Assembly: GCF_900111825.1 (NCBI RefSeq)
Contig: NZ_FOJM01000006.1
Coordinates: 158,506 to 222,505, forward strand
Direction: 5' to 3'
Length of the DNA: 64,000 nt
From: Pedobacter suwonensis
GTDB taxonomy: Bacteria > Bacteroidota > Bacteroidia > Sphingobacteriales > Sphingobacteriaceae
Within the stretch, counting starts at the first letter, position 1. Each line of letters starts with the position of its first letter. Both the position numbers and the translations under genes were made by a program. This document shows positions 50,439-58,998 of the stretch, in pieces. The notes under the pieces were generated by a model. The model saw only the letters and a list, made by a program, of their open reading frames with translations. It was not told where the DNA came from and ran no database searches.

Positions 50439-52623
50439 GTTCGAGCTGATTTTTGATTAATCGATAATATTCACCTTTTTTTGCCACCAGTTGATGGTGG
50501 TTGCCTTCCTCTACCACTATCCCTTTATCCAGCACAATAATCTTATCGGCATGTTTAACCGTTGATAGGCGGTGTGCAATAACTACCGCAGTTTTTCCCT
50601 TAAAGAACTGCGCTAAATTTTCAATAATGATTTTTTCGTTGTTGGCATCCAATGCACTCGTCGCTTCATCAAAAAAGATATAATCGGGGCTTTTGTAAAC
50701 TGCCCGGGCAATAAATAATCTTTGTTTTTGGCCACCGCTCATGCCAATACCTTCGTTGCCTATTTTAGTGTTGTAGCTTAAGGGTAAATCTTCAATAAAT
50801 TCCTTGATATTGGCTATCTCGACCGCTTTTCTCAGTTTTTGCTTATCGATCATATCTTCGCCAATGGCGATATTATCGGCAATGGTATCATTGAACACAT
50901 AACTTTCCTGCATCACTACGCCGCAGTGCTTTCGCCAATGGCTGGGCGATATACTTTTGAGGTCTGCTCCGCCAATCTGAACATCACCTTTTTCCGGATC
51001 GTAAAATTTGGTAAGCAGTTTTAATAGCGTGGTTTTGCCGCTGCCGCTGGTGCCCACAATTGCTGTGGTTTTTTGATAGGGGATAACCAGATTCAAATCC
51101 TGGAAAATGAATGTATCTGAGCCAACATATCTAAAGGATACCTTATTTAGTGTAATGTCTTTTTGTGGGATTTCTGTAATATATTGCTCATCAGTACTTT
51201 CTTCGTCTTTTTTATCATGAATTTCACCAAGTCTTTCCAAAGATATTTTGGCATCCTGAGTCTGTTTGATAAAATCGATCAATTGTAACAAGGGGCTATT
51301 TAACTGACCGATAATGTATTGCACAGAAAGCATCATACCTAGTGTGAGATTTCCATCCAGTACCAGTTTGGCTGAAAGAAAACTTACTAAAATATCTTTA
51401 ATCTGGTTGATAAAACCACCGCCAACAGATTGCCACTGCTCTAAGGAAAGGGCCTTTATTCTGATTTTAAATAACTTTACCTGTAAAAATTCCCATCCCC
51501 ATCTTTTTTGCTTCTCCGCATTATGCATTTTTATTTCCTGCATGCCGTTAATAAGCTCAATTACTGTGCTCTGCTCCTGCGAAACCTGTGAGAACATTTT
51601 GTAGTCCAGTTCTTTTCTTTTTTTGAGGAAAAAGGTAATCCACGCCACATATAGGATAGCGCCGATTAAATAAACTGCAAAGAGGCGATAATCATACATG
51701 AGCAATACAATGCTGAAAATGATCAGGTTAACCATAGAAAACAGTGTGCTTAGCGAAGAGCTTGTCAGCAATTGTTCTATCCTATGGTGATCGTTGATGC
51801 GCTGCATAATGTCTCCCGTCATTCTGGTATCAAAGAAACTGATGGGAAGTTTCATTAACTTGATGAAGAAATCGGAAACGATAGAGATATTTATTCTGGT
51901 AGAAAGATGCAGTAAAATCCAGCTACGGATAATATCAATACCCATTTTACCTATAAAGAGCATTACCTGTGCCAGCAAAACCAGGTAAATAAAATTGATA
52001 TCCTGATTTTGTATTCCCACATCTACCACACTTTGGGTAAGAAAAGGAAAAATCAGCGATAGCAAACTTCCGGCAAGTAAGCCAAAGGCAAGCTGTATAA
52101 CTAGCGATTTATACTTTAACAGATATCTGGATAGAAAAGCGAAACTTGTCTTCTTTTCTTCATCTTCAAAGTCATCCTGATAGAATGAGGGGCTGGTTTC
52201 CAGAACAAGTGCAACGCCTTCCTCGGTCTCGTCGTTTGCATTTTCACCAATCCAATGTTTAATAAATTCCTCTTTTTTATAAGTAATTAAGCCATAGCTA
52301 GGGTCTGAAATATAAACTTTTTCGGCTTTGTCAATTTTATAAACCACCACATAATGATTTTTGTTCCAGTGTACAATGCAAGGTAAAGGCGCATCTGCAA
52401 CCAGGGTTTTAAAATCTATTTTAACCCCTAAAGTTCTAAAACCTAAACTTTCCGCTGCATTGCTAAGCCCCTGAAGGCCGCTACCTTCTCTGGTTGTTTC
52501 GGTAAGTGTTCTCAGATGCTGAAGCGGAATACTTTTATTATAGTGTTTAGCTATAATACGTAAACAAGTAGGGCCACAGTCTTTTGCATCGGGTTGTTTA
52601 TAAAAAGGGAATTTTTTAGGCAT
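50428..52623 (-). CDS. ABC transporter with N-terminal C39 peptidase domain
   Basis: This 731-aa protein processes and exports peptides. The C39 domain (1-130) has catalytic Cys16 (DAKDCGPTC), His90 (WNKNHYVVV) and Asp107 (ISDPSYG), which cut after GG in leader peptides. A six-helix membrane domain spans about 165-440. The ATPase has Walker A VGTSGSGKTTLL (524-531), signature MSGGQKQR (628-635) and Walker B YIFFDEA. The two precursors at 54909 and 55266 have matching GG leaders. It overlaps the SPASM gene by 8 nt and hlyD by 11. Confidence 0.95.
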   Translation of the reverse strand: MPKKFPFYKQPDAKDCGPTCLRIIAKHYNKSIPLQHLRTLTETTREGSGLQGLSNAAESLGFRTLGVKIDFKTLVADAPLPCIVHWNKNHYVVVYKIDKAEKVYISDPSYGLITYKKEEFIKHWIGENANDETEEGVALVLETSPSFYQDDFEDEEKKTSFAFLSRYLLKYKSLVIQLAFGLLAGSLLSLIFPFLTQSVVDVGIQNQDINFIYLVLLAQVMLFIGKMGIDIIRSWILLHLSTRINISIVSDFFIKLMKLPISFFDTRMTGDIMQRINDHHRIEQLLTSSSLSTLFSMVNLIIFSIVLLMYDYRLFAVYLIGAILYVAWITFFLKKRKELDYKMFSQVSQEQSTVIELINGMQEIKMHNAEKQKRWGWEFLQVKLFKIRIKALSLEQWQSVGGGFINQIKDILVSFLSAKLVLDGNLTLGMMLSVQYIIGQLNSPLLQLIDFIKQTQDAKISLERLGEIHDKKDEESTDEQYITEIPQKDITLNKVSFRYVGSDTFIFQDLNLVIPYQKTTAIVGTSGSGKTTLLKLLTKFYDPEKGDVQIGGADLKSISPSHWRKHCGVVMQESYVFNDTIADNIAIGEDMIDKQKLRKAVEIANIKEFIEDLPLSYNTKIGNEGIGMSGGQKQRLFIARAVYKSPDYIFFDEATSALDANNEKIIIENLAQFFKGKTAVVIAHRLSTVKHADKIIVLDKGIVVEEGNHHQLVAKKGEYYRLIKNQLELGN

Positions 52624-53704
52624 CGTAGTTTAATTGCTGCATGCTGTAACTTTGTATTGCTTTTTGCTTAAGCGGATTTAAGCTCCATTCTTCCCACTGG
52701 CTGGTATAGGGGTTGTAACCACATTTTAAGGGTTTTGAAATGTCTAAGCCATCATTATTTTTATGTGTTTGCTCTGTAAAAGCTCTGCAATCTGTACAGA
52801 TGTTTCGAAACTCGCAGTCTTTGCAAATCTGAATTCCGGACTTGGTTAGGTTCCAGTATTTTTTAAAATCTTCATGGAGGATTGCTTCTTCTAAAGTGGT
52901 CGTGTTGATGTTTCCGAAGCTATTGCACATTGCAGGACAGTTTTTAATATTGCCATTTATATCGATACCTATTTTTTTATGAAGGCAAGAATTATGGTTA
53001 ATGGCTTCTAAAACCTTCAGCATGTTTGTTTCAAAGTATTTTAGATCTACTTTTCCGCAAGAATTTATTTTTAAATGTTGATCGGTAAAAACCAGGTTGA
53101 ATTTAAAAGTATCTGTAACCTCGAAAGCAGCATTATCACATTTATGGAATATCAAGCTGTAGATTCTTAAACATTTTTCATCCAGTTTTTTTACGAAATC
53201 ATCATTTACGTCCTCATGGTACAACGAAAAAATTTCTATGCTTTCTAAGCAAGAGTCGTTAAATGTGTCTTCTAATGTCAAAAAATCCATCAATGAAAGT
53301 TTGCTTTCACAATAGATTACCAAATGTCTTATTCCTAAATTTTCAATAGATTGCACCAACTGTGGCGAAAACATTAAATCAGCAGTTTCGATAAATATAT
53401 TAGAGATGGTGCTGCTATCGCTAAAGTCCGTTTGTAATGGTGGAAAGTTTTCGTCCCAACTGTTTTCAGTAATAAAACCGTACTCTTTTTCTACTAAAAA
53501 GTTCAGGTATTCCTGTAGCATTTCTTTTGATTCCTGATCATAAAGCGCAAATACATCTTCAATGGAATTCGATTTTAACTCTTCAATTATATTATTCAAT
53601 TCTAAAGACTGCAACTCAGAATAGTTACGTTGTAAATCAGAAATTAAGATTCTGTTAACGCCTTTTGTGATCAGGATATCGCTAAATAAGTTGAAGTACC
53701 TCAT
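52616..53704 (-). CDS. gwsS: Grasp-with-spasm system SPASM-domain maturase
   Basis: This 362-aa protein has a SPASM-type iron-sulfur region in its last 125 residues: Cys240, Cys256, Cys260, Cys294, Cys297, Cys303, Cys306 and Cys328 (CPAMCNSFGNI; ICKDCEFRNICTDCRAF). The N-terminal half should be a radical SAM barrel, but I find no CX3CX2C cluster motif anywhere in it. The sequence pattern IGIDINGNIKNCPAMCNSFG marks the grasp-with-spasm maturase family. It presumably acts on the GG-leader precursors with the ATP-grasp enzyme. It starts by ATGA overlap with the 59-aa ORF. Confidence 0.88.
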   Translation of the reverse strand: MRYFNLFSDILITKGVNRILISDLQRNYSELQSLELNNIIEELKSNSIEDVFALYDQESKEMLQEYLNFLVEKEYGFITENSWDENFPPLQTDFSDSSTISNIFIETADLMFSPQLVQSIENLGIRHLVIYCESKLSLMDFLTLEDTFNDSCLESIEIFSLYHEDVNDDFVKKLDEKCLRIYSLIFHKCDNAAFEVTDTFKFNLVFTDQHLKINSCGKVDLKYFETNMLKVLEAINHNSCLHKKIGIDINGNIKNCPAMCNSFGNINTTTLEEAILHEDFKKYWNLTKSGIQICKDCEFRNICTDCRAFTEQTHKNNDGLDISKPLKCGYNPYTSQWEEWSLNPLKQKAIQSYSMQQLNYDA

Positions 53705-53880
53705 AATAATCTGCTAATGGGCTTATATGGTTTTACCAGCATAAGGAAGTTGGTTTGATATCGCTTGCACGTAGCATAAAGCACATCATCACCTTTTTGA
53801 CTATTTTTTTTACCCCTATATTCATCTACAAATTTGAATGTTAGGGGCAGCTTATTTTTATCTTCGATTTTATATCTCAT
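53701..53880 (-). CDS. Small 59-aa protein inside the RiPP operon
   Basis: A 60-codon ORF starts at ATG 53880 and ends at TGA 53701-53703. It begins MRYKIEDKNKLPLTFKFVDE and ends PYKPISRLL, and is strongly basic with no signal peptide. Its start overlaps the ATP-grasp stop (ATGA, 53877-53880) and its stop overlaps the SPASM start (ATGA, 53701-53704). It therefore fills the gap exactly and is coupled on both sides, which is strong evidence for a real gene. I recognise no family; a role as maturase partner or recognition element is only a guess. Confidence 0.78.
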   Translation of the reverse strand: MRYKIEDKNKLPLTFKFVDEYRGKKNSQKGDDVLYATCKRYQTNFLMLVKPYKPISRLL

Positions 53881-54779
53881 AAATATTCGGCTATAGCTTT
53901 CTCTGCACCATAATTACACATGGAGCTGACTCCTAAGAATTGACCAACCGTGTTGACCTCCAAAAAATAAAATTTCTCTTCACTTTTTATGAAATCTATT
54001 GAGCCACAGTTTATATCCAGTAACTCCATTAATTGACGGGTTTTCCTTTCAATTTCTATAGGAAGATTGTATCTGACATTTCGGTTGGGTTTTTCAAGAT
54101 TGTACTTTCTGAAATCGGTTTTGGTTCGCTCATCATTTTGAGAGATTATTGCCGTGGAAAAAAATCTTCCGTTCAGGTAAAAGCTTCTGATTTCGAAATC
54201 CTTTTCAATTTTTTCCTGAAAAAAGGTAATAAAGAAGCTATCTTCTTCCTGGCGATCGATAACATGCGTATACATAATGCTTTCCCCATAATTCTGGTAA
54301 GCGTCAATCGTTATATTTCCGGTCAATGGCTTTATTATTGTTTTATCCAAAACCACATCACACGTATTCTCCGCAAGGTAATATTCGGGAACATCCAGCC
54401 CTGTTTTTTTTGCCTGCTCTAATACAAACAGTTTGTTTACAGCGCTGTTGCTTTGTTTATTGATGTGCTTTTTGGATTCAAGTGTTTTGATTACATAATC
54501 ATGCAGCCAATGTTGGTGCTCCTGCATGTGAATGTTTACCGAATGATTGTCGTAGTGGAAATTTTTAAATTTTAAACCTCCTCTTCTGTACCATACACTA
54601 CTGATTTCATCGAGGTAAAAACAGTTCCTATCGCTTTCTATATAAATCCTTTTCTCTTTGGTTTTGATCTCAAAAACTTCGTCTTCCTGTACCCGGATAA
54701 ATTTTTTACCCATTGCCAAAAGCCATTTGATCACTTCATTGGTGGTGGTCTCCTGTTTCTTGGATATAATTAAAATCAT
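53877..54779 (-). CDS. gwsG: Grasp-with-spasm system ATP-grasp peptide maturase
   Basis: This 300-aa ATP-grasp ligase resembles MvdC/MvdD-type enzymes, which join Asp/Glu side chains to Ser, Thr or Lys in graspetides. It has VWYRRGGLKF early, the core KLFVLEQAKKTGLDVPEYYL, the ATP-binding strand KTIIKPLTGN and the C-terminal metal-binding motif FLEVNTVGQFLG. It lies between the precursors and the SPASM gene. Its stop overlaps the small ORF by ATGA. A lactone or lactam cross-link on the cores is likely but unproven. Confidence 0.92.
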   Translation of the reverse strand: MILIISKKQETTTNEVIKWLLAMGKKFIRVQEDEVFEIKTKEKRIYIESDRNCFYLDEISSVWYRRGGLKFKNFHYDNHSVNIHMQEHQHWLHDYVIKTLESKKHINKQSNSAVNKLFVLEQAKKTGLDVPEYYLAENTCDVVLDKTIIKPLTGNITIDAYQNYGESIMYTHVIDRQEEDSFFITFFQEKIEKDFEIRSFYLNGRFFSTAIISQNDERTKTDFRKYNLEKPNRNVRYNLPIEIERKTRQLMELLDINCGSIDFIKSEEKFYFLEVNTVGQFLGVSSMCNYGAEKAIAEYL

Positions 54780-54908
54780 CTTTATTTAATTGGCCAGTGA
54801 ATGATCTTGATAGGGCGCCCTGTTAAGAAGGCAGCCCATATCTTTTCATAGGATTTGATTAAATGTAATTTCTGCAGAAGTGATAGCAGAAATTACATTT
54901 AAACAATT

Positions 54909-55148
54909 TTAGTAGTTGTGAACAGGTTCACCAGGTGCAAGACGACGGATTTCCCTGTAAATATATCCACCTGTACCATTCGGTCCCTCATAGTGATCAT
55001 ACTCTATACATCCTTCACCCACAAACACATTGGATTGAATAGAGGTGTAGCCTCCCATTGCTCTTCCGCCGTTGGTTGAAGATAAATCAGTAAGTTTTTT
55101 GTTTTCAAGTGAAGAAAAATCTTTCTTCATTCCTTTTAAGTTTTTCAT
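54909..55148 (-). CDS. RiPP precursor peptide 2 (GG leader)
   Basis: Starting at ATG 55148 the peptide has 79 residues. Leader residues 1-28, MKNLKGMKKDFSSLENKKLT then DLSSTNGG, end in a double glycine fitting C39 cleavage; a second GG follows at 32-33. The core contains SNVFVGEGCIEYDHYEG and GGYIYREIRRLAPGEP. It has several Glu/Asp plus Thr/Ser that could be cross-linked. It shares the leader and the SNV, EYDxYE and GG-x-YI-x-R pattern with precursor 1. A longer start at 55205 adds 19 unlike residues and is rejected. Confidence 0.88.
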   Translation of the reverse strand: MKNLKGMKKDFSSLENKKLTDLSSTNGGRAMGGYTSIQSNVFVGEGCIEYDHYEGPNGTGGYIYREIRRLAPGEPVHNY

Positions 55149-55265
55149 TTTACTAGTTTTTATTGTGAGCAGAATCCAAAATCCTGTTCTGCAGATTTTG
55201 TACATTTTCCTGTTAAAACCCAGTCGTTTATAAATGACACGAGTTAAGGCTTAACTTGAATTTGC

Positions 55266-55514
55266 TTAGTTAGCGCCGTTCCAGTTTCCTATGTCAGAAC
55301 TTGGGGCTGAAACAGCAGATTGACATGTTCTTCCGATATACTTGCCGCCATTGCTTTCGTAAGCGTCATATTCCACAGTTTCACTTGGGTATTGGCCCGG
55401 ACAGGCAACGTTTGATCTGATAAGATACAAACCACCTTGTACTGTGCTTAAATCTTGGAGTCTTTTGTTTTCCAAAGAAGAAAGGCTCTTCTGCATTCCT
55501 TTTAAGTTTTTCAT
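55266..55514 (-). CDS. RiPP precursor peptide 1 (GG leader)
   Basis: This 82-aa peptide has leader residues 1-28, MKNLKGMQKSLSSLENKRLQ then DLSTVQGG, ending in GG. The core contains SNVACPGQYPSETVEYDAYE then SNGGKYIGRTCQ and an Ala/Ser/Asn-rich tail. Two cysteines in the core (one in precursor 2) are notable. It is the first gene of the operon. The identical leader MKNLKGM and the shared EYDxYE core motif tie both peptides to one modifying system. Confidence 0.88.
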   Translation of the reverse strand: MKNLKGMQKSLSSLENKRLQDLSTVQGGLYLIRSNVACPGQYPSETVEYDAYESNGGKYIGRTCQSAVSAPSSDIGNWNGAN

Positions 55515-56210
55515 TTTATACAGTTTTATTGATTAGGTAAACACGCCATCTCACCCTGGCGTTTGGGCTTTTGCTTATAAGCTTTATTAATATGATTTGT
55601 ACGTCTACAAAAAATATATACATAGCCTATTTCATTTTGTGATTTGGAAGCAAGCACGCGTTATTGCTTAACCACATTTAAACTTCCCTAAAAAGGAACA
55701 CCGATACAAGGGGGAATTGATATATGGTAGAGTTGAACTTACATTCGTTAATGTTTTAAATAAAAGCGCTAAACATTAAAGAGGTTGTGTTTCCAATTTT
55801 TAATTGGATTAGTTGATCGGGGTAATTGAATCCATTATCGAAAGCCCGCTTTGAAATTTTTCAGTTCTCAGCGAGATTTTTGATTGTTTAAATAGCAGAT
55901 TGCATCGTTCATGCTTATCTACTCTTTTATAGAAGGTGCGGTAGGATTTGCCGGAAAGAAAGACTCGGTTTTAAATGCGATTGGTCATTAATCGTCTTTT
56001 AAGACGACAAACAAAAAGCAATTGTTGCCTGTTGCTGGCACTTACAAATTATAAATTTGAGTATAATTCGGTAAAAGGCGGATGATCAATAAGGCAGGGT
56101 AGTTTCCAGAATGTAAGAAACATGTTGCGGCCAATTAATGATGTATCACATTAAAAACAGTGTTAATTCGGATCTTTTACCAGTACTGTGTTAATGCTTT
56201 AACATCTTAA
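55515..56210. other. Upstream region of the RiPP operon
   Basis: About 700 bases without a recognisable gene. A hairpin ACGCCA (55543-55548) / TGGCGT (55557-55562) lies about 30 nt upstream of precursor 1 and would be in its leader. A palindrome TCGTCTT-TT-AAGACGA spans 55992-56007. No perfect -7 box on the minus strand was found; TATTTTTTG around 55608-55616 is one base off the consensus. No third precursor was seen. Confidence 0.5.
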
Positions 56211-56789
56211 CTATTTGCTGATTTTTTTGACAATGCTTTCCACCACGCGCGGATAATGCAGGTGCTCCAGTTGCTGTCCCTTAAATTTTATCATTTCCAG
56301 ACTGTCGTTTTTGTCTATCCGGTAGCGGGCCTGGTGAATGTACTCGCCTTCATCGTAATTTTCGTTAACATAATGAATGGTTATTCCGCCTTCAGTTTCG
56401 CCAGCAGCCATTACCGCCTGGTGAACATGGTCGCCATACATGCCCTTTCCGCCAAATTTAGGAAGGATTGCAGGGTGGATATTCACAATTCTGCCTGGAT
56501 AAGCATGGATCAGGTTTTTAGGAATCAGCCAAAGGAAACCTGCCAGCACGATAAAATCAATTTCAAGATTTTTCAGCAGGTCTACTACCTCATCGGTTTG
56601 GTAGAACTCATTTCGATCGAAGATATGGGTGGGAATTTCAAAATTATCAGCTCTTTGCAATACATATGCATCGGCATTGTTCGTTAACACCAAAGATATT
56701 TCTATTTCATTGCTCCGCTTAAAATGCTCCATCAGCTTTTGGGCATTAGAGCCGGAACCTGATGCAAAGATGGCTATTCTCTTTTTCAC
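56211..56789 (-). CDS. purN: Phosphoribosylglycinamide formyltransferase
   Basis: This 192-aa folate-dependent GAR transformylase is an early purine-synthesis enzyme. Family motifs are IAIFASGSGSNAQKLMEHF at residues 4-22, LAGFLWLIPKNLI, and the catalytic region IVNIHPAILPKFGGKGMYG with the His/Asp pair (HYVNENYDEG). A -7 box TATTTTTG at 56806-56813 precedes the ATG by 16 nt. It is separated from the other purine gene, purH, by the accessory Abi/RiPP region. Confidence 0.95.
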   Translation of the reverse strand: MKKRIAIFASGSGSNAQKLMEHFKRSNEIEISLVLTNNADAYVLQRADNFEIPTHIFDRNEFYQTDEVVDLLKNLEIDFIVLAGFLWLIPKNLIHAYPGRIVNIHPAILPKFGGKGMYGDHVHQAVMAAGETEGGITIHYVNENYDEGEYIHQARYRIDKNDSLEMIKFKGQQLEHLHYPRVVESIVKKISK

Positions 56790-56805
56790 TCAAAATCGTT
56801 TTGCC

Positions 56806-56813
56806 CAAAAATA
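56806..56813 (-). promoter_or_regulatory. -7 box of purN
   Basis: TATTTTTG on the minus strand matches TAnnTTTG; transcription would start about 10 nt before the ATG. Confidence 0.5.
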
Positions 56814-56949
56814 GTATTTTTAAGACTGTTTTCTCTATGTAAAAGAATTTTTATTCAATCAGGTTAAAGTATTATTAATGAATAATTTTAACTTATTTTT
56901 GCTGTTCGAAAACAGGGTTTGGTTTTAATGAAAAAAAAGTTAAAAGTGT

Positions 56950-56981
56950 TTTGTGATTTAAAAACATTAATCCTATATTTG
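56950..56981 (+). promoter_or_regulatory. Promoter of rpsT
   Basis: TTTG (56950-56953) and TATATTTG (56974-56981) are separated by 20 nt. The start lies near 56988, giving a leader of about 43 nt. Confidence 0.65.
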
Positions 56982-57030
56982 CAACCCGAATTATAGGAAA
57001 CGAATAAGAAAAATAAAAGGCTAAATAGAA

Positions 57031-57285
57031 ATGGCAAATCATAAATCTTCATTAAAAAGAATTAGAGCAAACGCAACAAAACGTTTACGTAACAGATATC
57101 AGGCAAAAACTACGCGTACTTTCATTAAAAGATTACGTGCTGCAGAAGATAAAAAATCTGCATCGGATTTATTGCCTAAAGTAATCTCTATGTTAGATCG
57201 TTTAGCTAAAAAGAACATCATCCATAAAAATAAAGCGGCAAATAACAAATCAAAATTAACGAAATTCGTTAACGGTTTAAAATAA
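57031..57285 (+). CDS. rpsT: 30S ribosomal protein bS20
   Basis: This 84-aa, very basic, all-helical ribosomal protein starts MANHKSSLKRIRANATKRLR and has the conserved KTRTF-like region KAKTTRTFIKRLRAAEDKK. The C-terminus has IIHKNKAANNKSKL. It binds 16S rRNA in the body of the 30S subunit. It is a single-gene unit with its own promoter and terminator. Confidence 0.97.
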   Translation: MANHKSSLKRIRANATKRLRNRYQAKTTRTFIKRLRAAEDKKSASDLLPKVISMLDRLAKKNIIHKNKAANNKSKLTKFVNGLK

Positions 57286-57307
57286 GCCATTTTTTTACGA
57301 TATTAGG

Positions 57308-57343
57308 AAGGCATCCCAACGATAAGTTAGGATGCCTTTTTTT
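57308..57343 (+). terminator. Terminator after rpsT
   Basis: AAGGCATCC (57308-57316) pairs with GGATGCCTT (57330-57338), followed by T residues. Confidence 0.92.
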
Positions 57344-57353
57344 ATCTTCAAAA

Positions 57354-58052
57354 ATGGAAAACTACGAACAGAAGCTAGGTATAAAGTTATGGGCTGAAGA
57401 AGATCGGCCCCGTGAAAAACTTTTGTTGCATGGCAGAAGACATTTAACGGATGCTGAACTCATCGCCATTTTAATTGGCTCTGGTAATAAAAACGAAACC
57501 GCTGTTGATTTAAGTAAAAGAATTTTATCTTTTTACGATAACAATTTAACCAAGCTGGGTAAGGCTTCCATTCTGGAACTTTCGAGGTTTAAAGGAATCG
57601 GTGAAGCCAAAGCATTAACGATTATTGCTGCTTTAGAGCTTGGCTTACGACGGAAAGAAACCACAGAGGAAGTGATTACGCATGTAACGACCTCTAACGA
57701 TGTATATAAATATTTGCATCAAACCTTTGCCAATCTCAATCATGAAGAATTCTGGATATTACTGTTAAATAGGTCCAACCGCGTGATCGGTAAATTCTTG
57801 ATCAGCAAAGGCGGACAGGCTGGTACGGTAGCCGATCCGAAAATTATTTTTAAAACGGCTTTAGAAAACAATGCGGCTAATATTGTGTTGGCACATAATC
57901 ACCCCTCCGGAAATTTAAAGCCCAGCGAGAGTGATGATAAATTGACCAGAGATATGGTCGCTTCAGGTAATTTGTTGAGTTTGTATGTGGTCGATCACCT
58001 GATTTTTGCCAATAACCGCTATTATAGTTACAGAGACGAAGATTTAATTTAA
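57354..58052 (+). CDS. radC: RadC-family JAMM-domain protein
   Basis: This 232-aa protein has an N-terminal helix-hairpin-helix-like part (ELSRFKGIGEAKALTIIAA) and a C-terminal JAMM/MPN+ metal-binding motif, AHNHPSGNLKPSESD. Despite the name, a direct DNA-repair role is doubtful; the biochemical function is not established. It begins 11 nt after the rpsT terminator. Confidence 0.93.
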   Translation: MENYEQKLGIKLWAEEDRPREKLLLHGRRHLTDAELIAILIGSGNKNETAVDLSKRILSFYDNNLTKLGKASILELSRFKGIGEAKALTIIAALELGLRRKETTEEVITHVTTSNDVYKYLHQTFANLNHEEFWILLLNRSNRVIGKFLISKGGQAGTVADPKIIFKTALENNAANIVLAHNHPSGNLKPSESDDKLTRDMVASGNLLSLYVVDHLIFANNRYYSYRDEDLI

Positions 58053-58158
58053 AAGATATTTGGATGTTAAGCTGCAATTAAAGTTAAAATAGTATAATAG
58101 CGGCTCAGAAATAGGTGGTACAATTCACCTTATTAATTAAACAGTGAAATTACATTTT

Positions 58159-58995
58159 ATGAATGCTTTAAAAATCATCCCTATTTTTCTTTTATTAACC
58201 ATTGCGGCTTTTGCTCAGAAAAAAGGCGTTCCAATTAATCTCATTACCTATAATATCCGCTTAAATGTTGCATCAGATGGAATCAATGCCTGGCCAAACC
58301 GAAAAGACAATGTCAAAGCCCTGGTTAAGTTTCACGATGCCGATATCCTTTGCGTACAGGAAGCCCTGCCTGAACAATTTGATGCCCTGCTGGAAAATTC
58401 CAATTTTGATGTAGTGGGGGTTGGGCGCGATGACGGCAAAAGAAAAGGAGAATTTTCGGCAGTTTATTTTGATAAAGACCGTTTCACTAAAAAAGATGGT
58501 GGTACATTCTGGTTATCAGAAACGCCTGATGTGCCTTCAAAAGGATGGGATGCTGCACTCAACCGCGTGTGTAGCTGGGTAAAACTTTACGATAAGCTGA
58601 ATAAAAAGGAATTTATCGTTTTCAATACCCATTACGATCATATTGGGGTGAAAGCGAGAATTGAATCAGCTAAATTGTTGAAACAAAAGATACAGCAGAT
58701 TGCACCAAATTTACCGGTTATTTTTACGGGTGATTTAAACGTGACGCCAGAAACGGAGGCCATTGCAACCATCAAATCTTTTCTCATTGATGCAAAAGAC
58801 GTTTCTGTAGAGCCTCCATATGGGCCAACTGGTACCTTTAATGGTTTTCATTTCGATAGCGACCTGAAAGACAGGATCGATTATGTTTTCGTAAACAAAG
58901 GTTTTAAAGTGCAAAAGTTTGCCGTGTTAACCGATAGTAAGGATAAAAGGTATTATTCAGATCATTTACCTGTTTTTTGCCGGTTATTCTTTTAA
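58159..58995 (+). CDS. Secreted endonuclease/exonuclease/phosphatase-family protein
   Basis: I start at ATG 58159 (278 aa), where NALKIIPIFLLLTIAAFAQ is a signal peptide. An upstream GTG at 58144 is in frame but adds only five residues. The EEP fold is shown by LITYNIRLNV, CVQEALPEQFDALL (metal-binding Glu), FIVFNTHYDHIG, VIFTGDLNVTPET and the final SDHLPVF (catalytic His). It would be a periplasmic or exported phosphodiesterase; the substrate is unknown. It ends 3 nt before the Lgt-like gene. Confidence 0.9.
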   Translation: MNALKIIPIFLLLTIAAFAQKKGVPINLITYNIRLNVASDGINAWPNRKDNVKALVKFHDADILCVQEALPEQFDALLENSNFDVVGVGRDDGKRKGEFSAVYFDKDRFTKKDGGTFWLSETPDVPSKGWDAALNRVCSWVKLYDKLNKKEFIVFNTHYDHIGVKARIESAKLLKQKIQQIAPNLPVIFTGDLNVTPETEAIATIKSFLIDAKDVSVEPPYGPTGTFNGFHFDSDLKDRIDYVFVNKGFKVQKFAVLTDSKDKRYYSDHLPVFCRLFF

Positions 58996-58998
58996 TAG

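Noticed and set aside
55149-55205. 19-residue extension of precursor 2
   Set aside because: Precursor 1 starts with the same MKNLKGM at its first ATG; the extension shares nothing with it.
47481-55514. Integrated mobile element or prophage carrying the Abi and RiPP genes
   Set aside because: No integrase, transposase, tRNA target or flanking direct repeat is visible; an accessory region is likely but its mode of entry is not.
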